DNA from: Prorocentrum cordatum
Taxonomy: Eukaryota > Sar > Dinophyceae > Prorocentrales > Prorocentraceae
Reading direction: 5' to 3'
Length of the DNA: 64,000 bases
NCBI GenBank assembly: GCA_963575745.1
Contig: CAUYUJ010003958.1
Coordinates: 69,158-133,157, forward strand
Positions 31,850 through 41,950 of the stretch are shown piece after piece. Position numbers and translations under genes: made by a program. Each line of letters opens with the position of its first letter. The first letter of the stretch is position 1. The notes under the pieces are model-generated. The model worked only from the letters and a program-made list of their open reading frames with translations, was not told the origin of the DNA and made no database searches.

Positions 31850-32960
31850 CACGGGGGGCGGAGGGGAAGCGAAAGGGAACGGAGGGAGAAGAGAAGGCGA
31901 AGGGATGGGATGGACTGGGATGGATGGAGGGTTGGTTGAGAAGAGAGGAAGTGAAGAGGGGAGGTAAAGGCCCCGGAGCCGATTCCTCGGACCTCTGGGC
32001 GGCAGCCCGCCGGCCCCTGGGGCCAAGGAGAGGAATGGGGCCTGAACGGCTGCAGGCCTCCTCTCATCCGCCTTCCTTCCTTCTCATCCTGACCTCCTTT
32101 TTCTCGACCCCTTTCTGCCCCGCATCCTGCCCCTCGTAATGCACCCCTTCTCGCCCCTTCCCACCTCCCCGCCCTCTTCCATGCATTGCCATTGCCGCCC
32201 ACTTCCCCGCGTTCCTCGTCGTGAGTTGTCGTCATCCCCCTCGCCCCCCTGGCATCTTTCACCACTCATATTCTTTACAGGTTCCCTTTTCGCTCTTTGC
32301 CCTTCTTTCCATGGCCCCCCCTCCCCACCGCGCCACCACTCGCGGAACGCGCGCCGCGCGGCGACGCGGTCCTGGACTCGGCCAGGAGCCGCGCTGCAAA
32401 TCGCTGCGCAGCCCTAGGGCCTTGCTTTGATGCCCCCTACCCCCTTCTAAGTGAAGTCGCCTTCCTGCCAATTCCCCCCCCCCCTCCCGTGCTATGCTGC
32501 CCCCGTTGCCGGTTGCCCCTCAAAAGACCAGGAAGGCGATCTCCACTCGAAGGGGGCGCGGGGAGACCCAAACAAGGTTGCCCCGCCCCCCCGGCCAAAA
32601 GCCTCGACGAAGCGGGGGGGGGGGGGCAGGAACGGGGGAGACGGCGGGGCGCAGGGGCGCAGAGAGGACAGGAGGGAAAGGAACGGGAAAGCGAGAGAGA
32701 AACAAGAGAAGGGGAGGAAGGGAATGAAAAAGGAGGAGGAGCGGGAACGGAGCCGCATTGCGGTAAGGAAGGGGGGACCGAATATTTTTTGTTTTATCGT
32801 GGTTGTCCAGGGCGTTCGTAAATCGCGCGGATCGGAGGGCTGGCTGGTTTAACAGCAGTCGGTTGCAGATCCCCCCCAACTTTGTCCATCCAACCTGGGC
32901 TTCTTCACTTTCATGAACATTGCACTGGGTTTCATGACAATTGCAACGTCCAAATCAGCT
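31850..32960. other. No supported gene
   Basis: C-rich then G-rich sequence with short frames. It separates the gene ending at 27.4 kb from the retroelement-like block and contains the broken 3' edge of that block. Confidence 0.4.
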
Positions 32961-32962
32961 GC

Positions 32963-33283
32963 TCATGAACTCCTCACTGCTAGGGCGCCAACCGGGCGCG
33001 TCGTCCCGCTCCTCTGGATGGCGGCTGTCAGGAGGAGGCCGGGCGAGGCCCGCGACCTGTGCTTCCTCCATTTCCGCCGCCAGTCTTGTAGCGCAGCGGA
33101 GAGCGCTTGCCTCCCGAACCGCATGAGAGGAAGTGGGACGGGCGGAATGTGGTCGGCGTCGCGTTCGGCAGCCTGAACGCGGTTGAGTACGGGGGGGGTG
33201 TTGTGGATGATGACCTCGCTGTCGTCATCATCGACATGCCTGTCAGGGAAGCCTCCCGGGCTAGCCGGTCTAAGCCAATCCAC
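32963..33283 (-). CDS. Remnant frame downstream of the endonuclease
   Basis: The frame DWLRPASPGGFPDRHVDDD continues to MRFGRQALSAALQDWRRKWR and stops at 32963. It sits where the linker between endonuclease and reverse transcriptase lies in LINEs. Nothing resembling fingers or palm motifs follows. A frame change near 33290 separates it from the endonuclease. Confidence 0.4.
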   Translation of the reverse strand: MDWLRPASPGGFPDRHVDDDDSEVIIHNTPPVLNRVQAAERDADHIPPVPLPLMRFGRQALSAALQDWRRKWRKHRSRASPGLLLTAAIQRSGTTRPVGALAVRSS

Positions 33284-33332
33284 CGGCTAGATGAGACCTG
33301 CGAGGTTGACGGGGGGGGGCCCAAAGGTGAGC

Positions 33333-35447
33333 TCAAGGTGGGAGAAGATTTGTCTGAGGTCCGCGTGCGCGGCGGTGGGAGCGCTCCTGAGATCCAGCCT
33401 TCACGGTGTTGCCCCGTCTGGCCCTTCTGGCCCCTTGGGGCTCCAGGGTGATGAGTGCGTGATCTGACGGCGTTAGCCTCCAGATCTTACGGACTTCGTA
33501 GGCATATGCTTGGCGCGCTGGGCACGCGAGCATGTCGATATGTGATTCGCTGTCTTTGTCGATTCTGGTGGGCCTGGACGCGCGCGCCCTCGTGGAGCTG
33601 GTGCTGGCCAGTAGGTCCAGTAGAAGGGCGGAGGCCTCGACTTCGCCGTCTCGCGGGTCGTCGAGCTGTAAGTTGACGTCACCTCCCCAGGTGTCAAGGT
33701 GCTCCCATTGCTCTGAGGCCTGGGCGATCTCGGAGAGGGTGTCCTCCCTTCTAGAGGGTGGGAGGTACGCTGAGACCACCCGGAACCTGCGTTCGCCCTG
33801 ACGGACGACGGCGGCGACGGCGCATCCTGGAACGATTACCTGTTGCTCGAGGAGAGCGACGCCGTGAGGAAGAATGATGCCCACTCCTCCAGCAAGTCCT
33901 CCGGCCGGCCCCAGGTAACCCGGGGATGCTACCAGGGTTCGTGCTGGGTACATGGTTCTCCAGACCTCGGTCTCGTGCTCGGACCAATGCGCTTCCTGTG
34001 CACAGGCGACGCGGTTGCTCATCGTGATTTGGGCGAGGAGGGCGTGCTTGAACTGGTTTTTGGCCGCCGTGCAGCTTCGGAGGTATCTGACGTTCCAGCC
34101 GGCGATCCTGGGGAGGTTACCAGCGGGGGCGGCATCAAGCGCGCGAAGCAGGTCGTTGAGGGTGAGATTGCCGCAGAGGGAGCCCCAAGTAGGATGGCTC
34201 CAGGGGTCAACGTGGAGGAGACACCACAGGCCCCTCGGTCCGCGGAACTTGTGAAAACAGCGAGTTTCCATTGCCGAAATGAGAGCGCGGCGGGCTTCTT
34301 GCCATGCCCGGGCGCGTGGCCCGGGCACCAGTAGGTGCCTGGGCGGGGGCCCCAGCGCCTGGTGGAGCTTTCTGGGGCCCTCTGCGGAGTCTATGGGAGC
34401 GTCAACCGGGGAAAGAGTCCTTCCGTCCGCAGAGGCTGCTCTGCGAAGTCGTCCGGGAGGGGGCGCCCCCTGAGTTGCGCCCAGGAGCATTGCGTCCCTG
34501 CGTGCGTTCTCGCTGCTCCCCATCCCTGTGCTATCTGCCCGCTTGTGGGGGCGGGTGTGCAGGTCACCCCCTGGGCGCCCCGTGCCTCGGGCCCATAGCT
34601 CGGATACTACCCTGCGTTGCAGGCGACGGGGGTCGAAATGCACGCCGACCGCGTCATAGAGTTCTGGTGTCAAGGGGGCCCATTTGGAGGAAGAGGCCTC
34701 ATGCGTCCTCAGCCAGATGCTTGCGTGGGCTTGCGGGTCGGGGGCGGCGCTCCATCTGCGCGCGACTGCTTCAGATGCCTCTCTGTTGTGCTCCGCGAAA
34801 ATCGAAGACCGAAATCTGTGGCTGGATCCTAGCTTGTGGACGAGGTCGCCCGCAGCTAGCATGGCTAGCCCCCCACCGTCGAGGAGGGGCACGAGGCGGA
34901 GAAGCGTGCGACCCTCGGTCTCGCTGTTGTCCAGCACCGCCCCCCCTGGCGGCACCACTCCTGTCTGCTGCGTGAAGTCTATCTCGGCTGCTTCTTCAAT
35001 CCGTGCTCTCCCTGCGATCTCGTCAGCCGCGTGCTTGGGGCCTAGCCTGGCGGTGCCCTGCTCATGTAGTGTCCTGAGAGTTTCCAAAATCAGGTTGTTG
35101 TCCAGGCCGGCCACCTGATAAGCCGCAAGAACCTGGTCAGGGGGGGCGACGGGTGAAAGGCCAGTGCTGTGATCTCTGTGCTGGGCCCATACCTGCTGCA
35201 GGACATCCACGGGCTGGGGCGCTGCCATCGGCTCCGCGGGGGCCGGAGTGTGGATTCTCGGTCTTGCTCTTCTTAGCCCTTCACCTGGTCCTTGTGTCCC
35301 TGTTGCGTTTCGTGCGGTGCCCGTTCCTGCCCCGCTCTGCCCACCTGCTGCCGGCCGGGCCTCCCACATTGACGCGAGGGATCGCGAATTGTCCTCCTCG
35401 GGCCTGGTCGCACCTGGCCTCGCTCTGGGTCGAGCCCTCGCTCCCAT
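33333..35447 (-). CDS. APE-type endonuclease ORF of LINE-like element
   Basis: This 704-codon open frame probably starts at the internal Met of MAAPQPVDVLQQVWAQ, leaving the first part as overlap. Residues about 447-672 form an endonuclease/exonuclease/phosphatase domain: WNVRYL (catalytic Asn), CAQEAHW (metal-binding Glu), GGVGIILP, VVSAYLPPS, GGDVNLQ (Asp/Asn), HIDML and SDHALI (Asp-His). All the key residues I can identify are present. The family nicks target DNA in target-primed reverse transcription. The N-terminal 440 residues have no recognised domain. It overlaps the preceding frame by about 170 bases. Confidence 0.75.
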   Translation of the reverse strand: MGARARPRARPGATRPEEDNSRSLASMWEARPAAGGQSGAGTGTARNATGTQGPGEGLRRARPRIHTPAPAEPMAAPQPVDVLQQVWAQHRDHSTGLSPVAPPDQVLAAYQVAGLDNNLILETLRTLHEQGTARLGPKHAADEIAGRARIEEAAEIDFTQQTGVVPPGGAVLDNSETEGRTLLRLVPLLDGGGLAMLAAGDLVHKLGSSHRFRSSIFAEHNREASEAVARRWSAAPDPQAHASIWLRTHEASSSKWAPLTPELYDAVGVHFDPRRLQRRVVSELWARGTGRPGGDLHTRPHKRADSTGMGSSENARRDAMLLGATQGAPPPGRLRRAASADGRTLSPVDAPIDSAEGPRKLHQALGPPPRHLLVPGPRARAWQEARRALISAMETRCFHKFRGPRGLWCLLHVDPWSHPTWGSLCGNLTLNDLLRALDAAPAGNLPRIAGWNVRYLRSCTAAKNQFKHALLAQITMSNRVACAQEAHWSEHETEVWRTMYPARTLVASPGYLGPAGGLAGGVGIILPHGVALLEQQVIVPGCAVAAVVRQGERRFRVVSAYLPPSRREDTLSEIAQASEQWEHLDTWGGDVNLQLDDPRDGEVEASALLLDLLASTSSTRARASRPTRIDKDSESHIDMLACPARQAYAYEVRKIWRLTPSDHALITLEPQGARRARRGNTVKAGSQERSHRRARGPQTNLLPP

Positions 35448-36192
35448 GGGGCAGGCTTGCCGTGTCCATCTGTTTCGGCTCCTGGTCTGCTGCCTCCTGG
35501 CGACTGGGTGACTGGGTGCTCTGCTTCTCTGCTCTGCTGGCTCCGCCGCTCGGGGTGTCGCGGCGGCCCCTCTGCGGGCACTCCTGTGGGCGGGAGTCGC
35601 ACTTCAGTGTCCTCCCGCTGTGGGGCTCTGTGGGGGGCTGTTGGGGAATCACCTGCGTCCTCTCCGCGCTCGGGCTGCTGGGGGGGGGGCTGTCTGGTTG
35701 GACTCGCCCGCCTCTGAGGTTGAGCCAAGTTGAGTCAACTGCCCTGAGTCGGCTGGTGTTCGCCCCTAGTGAGCTCCCCATGGTCGTGGCGAGGATGGCG
35801 TCGAGGGCTTCGTCGGCTAGAGGCTGGAAGGGGTATAATGGGCCTTCGCATCTTGGGACTCCTCTTGTTGTGGACTGCATAATCGCGCATGCCGCGTCTG
35901 CGGTGAGAGCAGCACTCTGAGACCAGATCCTCCTACCTGTGGGGTTCCTGGTGCCTGTTGGCGGATTCTGGGACCAGTACGTATCAAAGGCTATCAGCAG
36001 CCTGTCGGTTAGGTGAGCTCTCGCCAGCACCAGCCTCGCCTGTCTTTCCAGCTGGAGCATGGAGGTGCCCCGCGCCATGGCACTGAGCACGGTCCTCCAC
36101 ATGTCTCTGTCGGGGCATCCTAGTCCCTCCCACTGAGCGGGGGGGCCCAAGGGGTCTAGTATTCCTGCGGCGCGGTGGGGAGAGAGCCCCAC
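35281..36192 (-). CDS. Open frame upstream of endonuclease ORF
   Basis: A 303-codon frame begins MGLSPHRAAGILDPLG with a folded-looking part (MWRTVLSAMARGTSMLQLE, LVLARAHLTDRLLIAFDTYW, ADEALDAILATTMGSSLG) and a charged low-complexity tail. It ends in TGA inside the start region of the endonuclease frame, like an ORF1/ORF2 overlap. No domain recognised. Confidence 0.5.
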   Translation of the reverse strand: MGLSPHRAAGILDPLGPPAQWEGLGCPDRDMWRTVLSAMARGTSMLQLERQARLVLARAHLTDRLLIAFDTYWSQNPPTGTRNPTGRRIWSQSAALTADAACAIMQSTTRGVPRCEGPLYPFQPLADEALDAILATTMGSSLGANTSRLRAVDSTWLNLRGGRVQPDSPPPSSPSAERTQVIPQQPPTEPHSGRTLKCDSRPQECPQRGRRDTPSGGASRAEKQSTQSPSRQEAADQEPKQMDTASLPHGSEGSTQSEARCDQARGGQFAIPRVNVGGPAGSRWAERGRNGHRTKRNRDTRTR

Positions 36193-36379
36193 CTGTGCCC
36201 CATGCAGGGTGGGAGGTGTGGCCCTGCTCTGGGGGTGCCCCCCCTCCCCAGAGGGTCGCTGGATGGGTTTCGTGGGACGCTGTCTGGTGGAGGCCTTCTT
36301 CTGGGCTCGACGCCGGGGCAGGCTTGCGCTGCCTGCGGGGTGTCCCCTGGCTCTGGGTTCGGTGCTTGTGCGCGGTCGA

Positions 36380-37169
36380 TTATTTCATTCCTCTGTTTAT
36401 TGCGATCCGCGTCGGATGTCGGCGGCCGAGGAACCCCGGTACCTTGGGCTCCGGGCTGGGGGGGGGAGATCCTGGACTGGGGCGGCTTGTGGGCCGCTCG
36501 GCGCAGATTGTCCGCGCCGGTCGTCTACTCGATCGTCCACTGGCGGCTGCGGCCGGGGGGGCTGCGAGGCGCTCCCATTTCTTTCTTCCGACCCCTCCCC
36601 CGCCCTGGTTGGTGTCGCCCTCTGCTCGCGCCGGGGGGGTACTGCCTGTGGCCGCGCCCCCTGGGGAATATCTGGGCGGGGGGTTGTCGCCGCTGCCCTG
36701 TTCAGGATTGTCGAGCCGCTGACCTTGTCTCGCGACGATGGTAGCCTGGCCTGGCGAGGGAGGCATCTGCGGCGGTGTCTGCCGGGCGACGGGGGTGGAT
36801 TGCTGGGGTATGCGGAGCGGAGCGGTCCGGGGTCTGCGGGTCGCCAGTAGCGGCGCTCTGTTCTGCTGCTGGTGGCCTGCCCGGAGTCCGGCTGCGTCTA
36901 ACCTGCGCCTGCTCACTTTGCGCTAGGTTCGTCCCGCTGTTGTCTGGGGGGGTGGTTCGCTGGCCCCTGGATGCCCTTCGCGGTCTTGGGGCTCTTCCCG
37001 GATCATGGCGACGTCTGTCCTCCTGCGCTGCGCTCCGTAGCCTTCCGTCTAAGGCGTTCAGCCTCTCGGCGGTGCCTGGGGCAAGCGCGCGCGCGCGGTG
37101 GAGCCGTCGATCTCGGTGCCCCACGGGTGGTGCGCCGTGCACGGGGGGTCTGGCTCGGGGGAGAGCCAC
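36380..37169 (-). CDS. Low-complexity frames of the block
   Basis: Overlapping frames at 36380-36916 and 36702-37169 are Arg/Pro/Ala-rich. They fall between better frames on either side and contain G-runs near 36460 and 36950 at which the open frame changes. Probably a disordered linker of a larger protein. Confidence 0.35.
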
Positions 37170-37988
37170 TGTGTGAAGGGGAGCTGTCTCGTGGTTTCCT
37201 CCCTTATCCCTAGTTCATTGATGAGCTGGAATACGTGGTCTCTGTCCAGATTGCTCGGGTCAGCCAGCTGAAGGATCCATATGGCAGCGAAGAGGTCCCA
37301 GTTGTATCTCAGAATAGGCCTGCCTTCCTCCTGTCGTCGCTGCTCCAGCACGAGCCTGGTCTGTATGCTCCTGGCCATGTCATGGATGCACTGATCTCCG
37401 ACGCAGGCTAGGGGCCTCCCGAGCATGCCCTGCGCGCAGAGGACCGCATCACTTTCAGCCCTCACGAGAGCAGTTCCAGGATCAGAGCGTGAACGGCTCC
37501 TGCGCGTGAGCACCTCTGCTAGGTGGGGAAACGTTCTAGGGCGGGCCGGGCCTGGGAGGGAGTCCACGGCTGCCCGCCTTCTGGGGGGAAGGGATGGGCT
37601 GGCGGACTGGCTGGTGTCGACCCCTAGCTCCGCCGGCATTGGGGCGCGGGCGGGAGTCGCGTCAAGCTTGACAAGGTGCACGGGACCGTGTGTCAGCTGT
37701 CGAGTTGCCCTGGCTTGTGGGCGGCCCGCGCCTCGACTGGCAGCTCTCAGGTCGGCTTCGGCGGGCAGCGCGATCGCGACCCACATGGGGTTTGAGGTGT
37801 ATATGTGCTCGCTTTCTCCGCTGGTGGTGATGCATGCCGCCCCTCCTGCAGCTATCGCTGCCGTGAGGTGTGGGATGGTGCTGTAGTCTCGCAGACCCTC
37901 CCTGTCCGCCGTGGGTCTGCGGCGCGTCGTCGCGCTCCGACTGTCCATGGCTACGTCCACGTCTCGTAGCCATTCCTCGGGGATCGAA
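37058..37988 (-). CDS. Open frame, unknown domain
   Basis: The frame MDSRSATTRRRPTADREG continues with a globular part (TAAIAAGGAACITTSGES, PMWVAIALPAEADL) and ends with a helical part (ARSIQTRLVLEQRRQEEG, NWDLFAAIWILQLADPSNL, HVFQLINELGIREETTRQ). A nine-base G-run at 37989-37997 separates it from the frame to its right, which looks like its direct continuation. Confidence 0.5.
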
Positions 37989-38020
37989 GGGGGGGGGCCC
38001 TCGTGTTGGCTGGTATCTCC

Positions 38021-39725
38021 CTACCCTCCGCCCCCATGGGCAGCGGCCAGGCTCTTGCGTCCAATCTCGCCCAGGATGAGCCTCTCGGGGCTGAATACAT
38101 TCGCAGGGTAGCGTGTTGGGGGGTCCAAGGGTCTGGGCGCATGTGCCTGACTCGGGGGGGGGGGGGGGGATGGGGGGGGCAATTTGCGCACCTCGTCGGT
38201 CAAAGGCTGTGACCTCGAGCATTTGCGGTTGGACGGCTCTTCTGGGGGCTTGTCGCGCGGTGTCCTGGGCAAGGGCTTCGATGTGCTCTCGCTGCGCGGG
38301 CGGGGTCCCTCCGTCTCTTCTTGTCTGCTCTCTCTAGGGGGTGGCTGGGAAAATCCTGATGACCTGCGGGCCAAGTGATATGCAGTTTGTCCCGCAGAAG
38401 GCTGCTGCCATGGTGGCGGCCGTATTCAGCCTTGATCCTCACCGGCGCCATGTGCCTGTAGTCACCTGTGTCAGGAAACCAAGCGTGCGCCGTGGACATC
38501 TGCTCCACCGCACCCGTGCCTACGGTGGCTTCTACGGCATCTATCACGTCGTGGTGTCTAGATTGCCCTAGGTCTGCTAGGTTCCATCGGAGATGGAAGC
38601 CGTCTTCGGGGTCGGCCAGTCTGGCGAACGAAGGGCCGCCATCCCAGCTGCCCTCCAGGAGGATCCTATGAGGGCTGAGGGCGGGGGAATTGCGCACGCC
38701 CCCGATGATCCTGGGGAGCTCCTCCCTGAGGTGCCGCAATATCGGGGCCGAGATTCTCTCCGGGGTCTTCAGGGGGAGCAAGCCTCCGCCGTTTACGCCG
38801 ACTCTGTATCCGAGTGCGGCTGCTGCGTCCGAGGCAGCGGAGTGGGCGAGGCATGTGGCGGCGCTCAGGATAGGGATGTGTACGGAGTCCGATGTTTCCT
38901 TGGCTCTCCATGTGCACCCGTTGATGTTTGTAACCAGAGCGGTCTGCGCGGCTACTTGTACCTCTTCTAGGGGCTGATCGTCGGGGGCCTGTATGTCCGT
39001 GAGTCCGCGCGACGTGATGAAAGAGCGGCCCCAGTCCCTCTTTGAGGAGGGTCTCGTCCCTCGGGAGGGGGATTTTTGTGGTAGCCCATTCTGCTTCGAG
39101 TGCTGAGTGCCCATCCCCCTCGAGGGCCAGTTGCCACCTGGTTATCTGAGCCACTATGGCGTCATTGCGATGCTCTGGTGCGAGTATGTGCAGGGCGTCG
39201 CTGGTGTCGGCGTTGTTGCTTCTCCAGTGAACCACGATGGATGGCGGAATCTGCGCTCTTTGGGGGCTGTCCGTCACGTGGAACTGCGCCGCTACCAACT
39301 GTATGAAAGGGGGTCATCCTTCCCGTTCGCACGGGGTTCCCTATGGGTACCAAATGCGTGATCAGGCTTGCTGCCCGGTGCCCCCACCGCGCGTTGGCTA
39401 TGGCAGTCAGCTCGATGGGGCCCGGGCCTCCTGGGGTCGGGACCCCTCGTGTAGTTAAGGCGAGTATCCTGCAGGGACCGCCGCCCGTGCCACCGCCGCC
39501 AGCGCTGCTTGTATTTGGGATGCGCTTGCATCCGCGACCAGCACGGTGGGGGTCGCGCGCTGGCCCTTCTGCTTCAGCCTTGGAGCGGACCAGTTCCTTG
39601 ATCTGCTCGCGCGCGCTCGGGCTCGCCATCGCGAGGGTGGTGCCCGTGCAATCCGCGTCTCTGTTGCCGATTAGGGACCTCCGGGTGATCGCCAGTTCAG
39701 CCGCGACTTCCCTGACGGCGCCCAT
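38021..39725 (-). CDS. Unknown protein region across four frame changes
   Basis: Reading on the minus strand, MGAVREVAAELAITRRSLI leads through ELTAIANARWGHRAAS to LVAAQFHVTDSPQRAQIPP after a shift near 39310. A second shift near 39030 leads to RSFITSRGLTDIQAPDDQP, AAAALGYRVGVNGGGLLPL and EYGRHHGSSLLRDKLHITW. A third near 38370 leads to YPANVFSPERLILGEIGRK. A 16-base G-run (38154-38169) lies inside the last part. Natural peptide on both sides of each shift suggests one original protein. Confidence 0.5.
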
Positions 39726-39817
39726 GAGCAGCGGGACTGGGGCGGAGGGGGGGGCCCCACGTCCCTCCTCTTCTGGTGGGAATCTGGCTAGCAGGGTGGC
39801 CCATCTTGCGTAGGTAA

Positions 39818-40687
39818 TTAGCGGGGTTGAGCGAATCCTTTCCTGTCTGGAGGGGGGGGGGGGGGGGCAGCCAAAGCCGGTCCCCTTCCTGGTCCACTTC
39901 CGGTCGCGCCTTCCTGGTCCACTTCCATTTCTGTTGGTTGTGAAGGGGGGGGGAGGGGGGGCCTGTGCGTTGTGATCTGGTCGTGGATCCTTTGCATGTC
40001 ACGCACTGTGATGCATGTGTTCGGTCTCCGAATGGAGACCAGGTCGGCCCATAGGCAGTCCAGCTCCCTGGCTAGGGCGCGCGCCGCGGAGGCGAGTTCC
40101 CGGCGCGTGATGGGGGGCCTTGTGGGTGCCAGGAGCCCGCCCCTGAGCTGGAGGCTCCCGGGAGGTTCTGGGGGGAAAGGAGTTTCGGGGAGAAGAGCTA
40201 GGATGCTGCCTCTGTCATTGGCCCTGCAGTGGGGGCAGCGAATTGGCATGGAGGTCCCTCCTTCCCTGAAGATCTCCGGCTGACTCTGTCTCCAGCGCTC
40301 GAGGCAGTGCTTGCGGAATCTGTGTCCGCAAAGAATGAGAACCCCCACCGTCCCGTCGAGTTCCCCCGTGCAGATGGTGCACGCCTGTGGCTCCTCACCT
40401 GCGTCCGATCCGGGCATGGGCTCCGGCTCGCCTGCTCTGAGCACTCTTTCTGCGCCCCCTAGGCGGGTCCGTTGCGTTGGAGATGGAGGCGCCAAGCTTT
40501 CTATGAGGAGGCGGGTCGTCGAGACCGCTTCCTTTTCGGTTTGGCATGCCCTGAGGCCTGTGCTCCGCAGGAAATATGTACTTGATTGTTTCCGAACGGG
40601 GCGTACGCATTGGGGGCCTGCTCCCCTCCTTCGCCCAGTGCGCTTCTGATGTCGCTGGGCGACTGGATGCCTGCGAGTTGCGGCCAT
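39818..40687 (-). CDS. Frame with RING-H2 zinc finger
   Basis: A 289-codon frame starts with ATG at 40687. Residues about 101-156 read CTICTGELDGTVGVLILCGH, then RFRKHCLERW, and later CPHC. The ligand order C-x2-C, C-x-H, H-x2-C, C-x2-C is the C3H2C3 pattern of RING-H2 fingers, most of which act as E3 ubiquitin ligases. A helical part follows (RRELASAARALARELDCLW). A 16-base G-run at 39852-39867 lies near the end, where the open frame changes. A RING finger inside a retroelement block is unusual. Confidence 0.65.
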   Translation of the reverse strand: MAATRRHPVAQRHQKRTGRRRGAGPQCVRPVRKQSSTYFLRSTGLRACQTEKEAVSTTRLLIESLAPPSPTQRTRLGGAERVLRAGEPEPMPGSDAGEEPQACTICTGELDGTVGVLILCGHRFRKHCLERWRQSQPEIFREGGTSMPIRCPHCRANDRGSILALLPETPFPPEPPGSLQLRGGLLAPTRPPITRRELASAARALARELDCLWADLVSIRRPNTCITVRDMQRIHDQITTHRPPLPPPSQPTEMEVDQEGATGSGPGRGPALAAPPPPPPDRKGFAQPR

Positions 40688-40766
40688 CTAGTGAGGACCT
40701 CCTATGGTCTTGTGTCCACGCCTCGTACCTGGAGCACTGGTCGAAGTAGGGGGATGTAGCGTGGTG

Positions 40767-41243
40767 CTAGACGTAGCCACATGGCCCTGGATATCCAGCT
40801 TCCAGGCTCGAGGTGCGTTCTTTTGCCTCCCTCAGGAGGCCTTCCGCTATGAGCTGTGCGTCTGCGCCGCTGAAGGAGCTGCGGTCGATGCAGTGCTGCC
40901 TAGCTCTTCCGGCGGCTTCGTCGTCTCTCTGCGTTGCGTCCAGGGCTCGGACGAGGGCGTCTAGCGCGTCGCTCCTGCGGTCCGCCTGGGCGGGGGGCCT
41001 GCTTCCCTTGTCGGTATCTTCGCGAAGTATTTGCATAGTATCCGCGTGCCAGAGGGTTGCGGTGCCCTGTGCCCCTCCCTCCGCTGCAGGAGGAGCGCGG
41101 CAACCTCCCGCCCCTCCGCCGCTTCCGTTGCTGTTTCGAGCGCTCGCCCTCGCAATTCGGGCCTGGGCTCTTCTTTCTACCGCGATCCGGTCCCGCGTCA
41201 GTATTCCTTCCTGGACGTGCCCGAAGGGGTCGAGCCAGCTCAT
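40767..41243 (-). CDS. Frame with ATG 13 bases after previous stop
   Basis: MSWLDPFGHVQEGILTRDR starts 13 bases after the TAA of the preceding frame. It has a Gly/Ala-rich linker and a charged helix (TMQILREDTDKGSR, SDALDALVRALDATQRDDEA, ADAQLIAEGLLREAKERTS). No domain recognised. Tight spacing might reflect one protein split by a mutation. Confidence 0.45.
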   Translation of the reverse strand: MSWLDPFGHVQEGILTRDRIAVERRAQARIARASARNSNGSGGGAGGCRAPPAAEGGAQGTATLWHADTMQILREDTDKGSRPPAQADRRSDALDALVRALDATQRDDEAAGRARQHCIDRSSFSGADAQLIAEGLLREAKERTSSLEAGYPGPCGYV

Positions 41244-41258
41244 GGTGCGCTCCTGGAA

Positions 41259-41950
41259 TTATGGGTGGATGTAATCTCCTGGGAGGGGGGCCTCAACTTC
41301 TCTTCCCGGTAGGTGTGAGATAGTTGCTGCTTCCCCAGCGAGGCGGTGGTGTGCTTCCTGCAGGGTGGAAATGCCCACTGCGTCCCATCGTCGAGCTGCG
41401 CGTGTCACTATGTGGGTGGATATCCCGGCGGTCTCGAAGACGCCTCGCAGGGTGCTTCTTCCCCCTTCTGTGACTAATTCCCAGATGAAGGGGGCCAGGA
41501 TCCTGCTCCAGGTCATGTTGCTGGGTATGCTGTCGTTCGCTACCCGCGCACGGATAACCCTGATCTCCTGCAGTAGGCGGCGGGCGCTGCTCCAGCTCTC
41601 CGGGGACAGTTGAGCGCCGCTGCTCGGTCGCCGCTCCTCGACGGTGCGATTGTCGGTGTCTTCGCTCATCACTGCTTGTTGGTTGGCTCTGCCGGGTACG
41701 GGGGCGCCCCCCCCCTGGAGCCTGGCGCGGAGCGTGATTGCGAGGCGCATCGCAACTCCACAAGGGCTGTCCGGGGCGAGGTGCTCCGCGATGAGTCTCC
41801 CTTTGCCTCTGGCGGTGGCAATGAGGGCCACGCAGGCTACCTCTGTTGCCTCGACGTTCACGCCCCGCGCCCCAGGGGGATGCTCGTCGGCTGCTACGAC
41901 ACCGAGAGCTTGGTCAAGGAAGCCCCCCCTATCTCGCTTCAGAGCCAGTC
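41259..41950 (-). CDS. Frame following the Cys-cluster frame
   Basis: GGFLDQALGVVAADEHPPG continues through EATEVACVALIATARGKGR, RRLLQEIRVIRARVANDS, WSRILAPFIWELVTEGGRS and HHRLAGEAATISHLPG to a TAA. It begins where the previous frame ends in TGA, one base out of register, so a single-base change would join them. Confidence 0.5.

Noticed and set aside
40767-41260. Stop-then-ATG spacing with GGAG upstream suggesting a bacterial or phage operon
   Set aside because: Neighbouring frames change register within one apparent protein, and the block ends in a LINE-type endonuclease. A single GGAG is expected by chance at this GC content.
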